Source: Anaerolineae bacterium (lineage in GTDB: Bacteria > Chloroflexota > Anaerolineae > JAFGEY01). From it: a stretch of 7,123 nt of DNA. Positions 4,992 to 7,123 of the stretch are shown here, piece by piece. How positions within the stretch are numbered: the first letter of the stretch is position 1; each line of letters starts with the position of its first letter. The notes under the pieces are model-generated. The model saw only the letters and a program-made list of their open reading frames with translations. It did no database searches and was not told where the DNA came from. Made by a program: the position numbers and the translations under genes. Location: assembly GCA_016929205.1 (NCBI GenBank), contig JAFGJF010000099.1:1-7123 (forward strand), given 5' to 3'.

Positions 4992-7123
4992 ATGAACGAG
5001 AAAACCTATCGTTCCCATTGCATTGCAGATCTACTGGTCTTACTTGGGCAATGCAGGCATCGTTGCCTGATCAAGATTCGTTGCCATCGCACAGATAGAT
5101 TGTTGTGGGTGGTGATGGTGATCATTATGTTGTGTGGGTCAATTGCACCCGAGGTGTATGCCCAGATAGAAACGCCCTTTAGCGTTCGTTTCACCACTCA
5201 CGATACCGGTGACATTGCCATTGTGGGGAACACGCTCCTGACTTGCCCGGCCAGTGCTGGTACCTGCGGCGATGCCCAAAGCGGCTTGATCGTGGGAGGA
5301 GCAGGGAATGACAACTATTATAGCATGGTGTATGTGGACCATGACAGCGATCCGGCCACGTTTAACTCGAGCAACGCGAACCTGGTTCTTCCATCTGGTG
5401 CCACAGTGCTTTGGGCTGGTCTGTATTGGGGAGGGGACATCGACCCCGTAGAAAATGGCATGCCGGCTCCCGATCCGTCACAGCGGCATCGAGTACGTTT
5501 TGGGACGCCTGTTATGATGGACTATGTGGATATTGCCGGTTTGGTTATTGGCAACTCACTGTACAATGGTGACGATTATCACGCCTTTGCCGAGGTAACC
5601 TCTATGGTGCAAGCCGGTGGAAACGGAACGTATCGCGTGGCTGACGTGCAGGCTGGCACCGGCTACGATTGCAACGCCGGATGGAGTCTGGTTGTCGTTT
5701 ACCGCGATCCTGCTCAAACATTGCGCAATCTGACCGTGTTTGACGGTTTTGCGACAGTCACGACCGGGAGTCCCGATGTGACGATCAATGTAAGCGGGTT
5801 TGTCACCCCTTTGAGCGGGCCGGTATACACCAACGTCGGCCTGGTGATCTATGAAGGAGATGTGGGGCTTGTCGGCGATCAAATGTGGTTGAACGGGATC
5901 GTGATGGGCGACGCACTCAACCCGACGGGGAATTTTTTCAACAGTTCGATCTCTCGCCTTGGGGTTCCCATTACGGCCAAGGATCCAAATTATGTTAATC
6001 AACTAGGATTTGATATCGACGTGATCGAAGCCAGCGGGTTGTTACCCAACGGGGCGACCGATGCCACGATCAGCCTCACGACAAGCAGTGACTTTTACTA
6101 TCCCGGCGTGGTTACCTTTGTCACCGAGTTGTATGCTCCGGATATCGAGGTTGGCAAGAGCGTTGTCGACCTCAATGGTGGAGACGTAGAGGCGGGTGAC
6201 GTACTCGAATACACCCTGTCCGTTATCAATGACGAGCAGGATTCTGCCGTCGACACCGTCCTGTTCGATTCCATTCCCGCATATACCAGTTATCTCCCCG
6301 GAAGCCTCGAGATCGTGAACGGCGCAAACGCGGGGCCCAAGAGCGATGCGCCGGGCGACGATCAGGCTGAATATGATCCGGCAGAAAGTCGTGTTGTCTT
6401 TCGCCTGGGGACAGACGCGGATGCGGCTGTCGGTGGAACCCTTGAAGCAGGCGAGTCGACGACGATGCGTTTCCGGGTAAGAATAGACGTGGCTGTACCG
6501 GATGGCACAATTGTTCGCAACCAGGCGAACGTTGATTATGTTGCGGAAACCCTGCGCACACCTCTGAGCGCAAGCAGCCCGCCTGTTGAACTGATGGTCG
6601 TGGCGGTACCGCTGCTTTCAGCTACAAAGGTCGATACCCTTGCCATCGACAGCGATGGGAACGGTGTGCCCTCGCCGGGAGACCAGCTTCAATACACGAT
6701 TACGATCACAAACATCGGCTACAAGGAGGCGACCGGGGTGCGGTTTGATGATGTACCGGACGTGAACACGGCCCTGATCGTAGGCTCGGTAAGCACGTCG
6801 CAGGGAACGGTGACCAGTGGAAATGGTGCCGGAGACACGGCGGTGGGCGTAAACGTCGGTGTGATACCTGGACAGGGCGGGAGTGCGACGGTGAGCTTTA
6901 GGGTGGCGATTGACGATCCATTACCGGTCGGGGTGACGCAGGTAGCGAATCAAGGCCTGGTGAGCAGCGTCGAGTTGCCGACGCTGCCGACAGATGATCC
7001 AGACACGTCGCCGGTCGGTGATCCGACGGTCACGCCGGTGAATGTTGTGCCCCTTTTGCTGGCGAGCAAAACAGATGTGTTGTATGCGGATAATGATGGA
7101 GACGGTGTGCCTTCGCCTGGAGA
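4992..7123 (+). CDS. Secreted DUF11-repeat surface protein, C-terminus beyond the window (partial)
   Basis: An open frame of 710 codons runs uninterrupted to the window edge. ATG 4992 has GAGG at 4982-4985, 6 nt upstream, and lies 24 nt after the second kinase gene. Seen: an unusually long basic n-region (1-36) with Cys10, 21, 25 and 31, a hydrophobic core (about 37-52), and a signal-peptidase site after VYA (55-57), so Sec export is likely. Residues about 60-380 form a beta-rich, Gly/Asp/Asn-rich domain with VLWAGLYWGGD (139-149), AGWSLVVVYRDP (229-240) and LTVFDGFA (247-254); I associate this with N-termini of large DUF11 proteins but cannot name it with certainty. DUF11 repeats follow at about 384-540, 541-687 and from 688. 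Such proteins usually act as cell-surface, sheath or adhesive structures, and a C-terminal anchor may lie outside. It is probably unrelated in function to the enzymes upstream. Confidence 0.88.
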   Translation, partial: MNEKTYRSHCIADLLVLLGQCRHRCLIKIRCHRTDRLLWVVMVIIMLCGSIAPEVYAQIETPFSVRFTTHDTGDIAIVGNTLLTCPASAGTCGDAQSGLIVGGAGNDNYYSMVYVDHDSDPATFNSSNANLVLPSGATVLWAGLYWGGDIDPVENGMPAPDPSQRHRVRFGTPVMMDYVDIAGLVIGNSLYNGDDYHAFAEVTSMVQAGGNGTYRVADVQAGTGYDCNAGWSLVVVYRDPAQTLRNLTVFDGFATVTTGSPDVTINVSGFVTPLSGPVYTNVGLVIYEGDVGLVGDQMWLNGIVMGDALNPTGNFFNSSISRLGVPITAKDPNYVNQLGFDIDVIEASGLLPNGATDATISLTTSSDFYYPGVVTFVTELYAPDIEVGKSVVDLNGGDVEAGDVLEYTLSVINDEQDSAVDTVLFDSIPAYTSYLPGSLEIVNGANAGPKSDAPGDDQAEYDPAESRVVFRLGTDADAAVGGTLEAGESTTMRFRVRIDVAVPDGTIVRNQANVDYVAETLRTPLSASSPPVELMVVAVPLLSATKVDTLAIDSDGNGVPSPGDQLQYTITITNIGYKEATGVRFDDVPDVNTALIVGSVSTSQGTVTSGNGAGDTAVGVNVGVIPGQGGSATVSFRVAIDDPLPVGVTQVANQGLVSSVELPTLPTDDPDTSPVGDPTVTPVNVVPLLLASKTDVLYADNDGDGVPSPG
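6141..7123 (+). repeat. Tandem DUF11 repeat units (two complete, third cut by window end)
   Basis: Units begin at about 6141, 6612 and 7053, with periods of 157 and 147 codons. Units 2 and 3 open alike: LLSATKVD and LLLASKTD, then DSDGNGVPSPGD and DNDGDGVPSPG. Unit 2 then continues with QLQYTITITNIG, and unit 1 has the matching VLEYTLSVIND. The Asp-rich loop has the 1-3-5-7-12 ligand spacing of an EF-hand or dockerin loop, so Ca2+ binding is plausible. In DNA, 6654-6682 and 7095-7123 agree at 25 of 29 positions, 441 bp apart, which marks recent duplication or recombination between units. Confidence 0.8.

Noticed and set aside
4530..5018. 162-residue minus-strand ORF
   Set aside because: It lies antisense to the second kinase, has no recognisable motif, and is explained by the coding composition of the + strand gene.
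5556..6002. 148-residue minus-strand ORF inside the DUF11 protein
   Set aside because: It is a mirror of an uninterrupted 710-codon frame with a signal peptide and known repeats; no independent evidence.

Overview
The window carries seven genes, all on the + strand. Six are clear and one is a newly proposed small gene; the last runs off the right edge. There are no RNA genes, mobile elements or CRISPR arrays. The base composition looks moderately GC-rich (by eye, mid-50s percent). A Tat-dependent YkuE-type phosphoesterase, APH-fold kinases and a very large secreted DUF11-repeat protein suggest an environmental bacterium. Chloroflexota (Anaerolineae-like) is my best guess, but nothing here is diagnostic.

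Region 1 (1-938): a metallo-beta-lactamase-fold hydrolase of the UlaG/COG2220 type is followed, with a 4-base GTGA overlap, by a 55-residue ORF with a CxxCxCxxC cluster. Automated calling would easily miss this ORF. Two hairpin-forming inverted repeats lie inside it.

Region 2 (939-1971): a non-coding stretch of about 190 bases holds a 10-bp direct repeat, a perfect TACCAC/GTGGTA palindrome over a promoter-like -35/-10 pair, and a second extended -10 element. It leads into a class I SAM-dependent methyltransferase.

Region 3 (1972-4967): a near-consensus sigma-70 promoter (TTGACA, 17 bp, TACAAT), with two TTGCGA direct repeats 21 bp apart, drives an APH-fold small-molecule kinase. The next gene overlaps its stop by GTGA and encodes a metallophosphoesterase with a twin-arginine signal, so a cytoplasmic kinase and a probably exported phosphatase are translationally coupled. 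A second, divergent APH-fold kinase follows. Its catalytic loop has Arg where His is usual.

Region 4 (4992-7123): the first 710 codons of a Sec-exported surface protein. It has a signal peptide, a beta-rich N-terminal domain of about 320 residues, then DUF11 repeats that begin with EF-hand-like Asp-rich loops; the third repeat is cut by the window edge.

The first five recognisable products are all enzymes acting on small molecules (hydrolase, methyltransferase, kinase, phosphoesterase, kinase). The most interesting inference is a modify-inside/unmask-outside pairing of kinase and Tat phosphatase. No substrate can be read from the sequence, and I see no clearly novel defence or mobile system.
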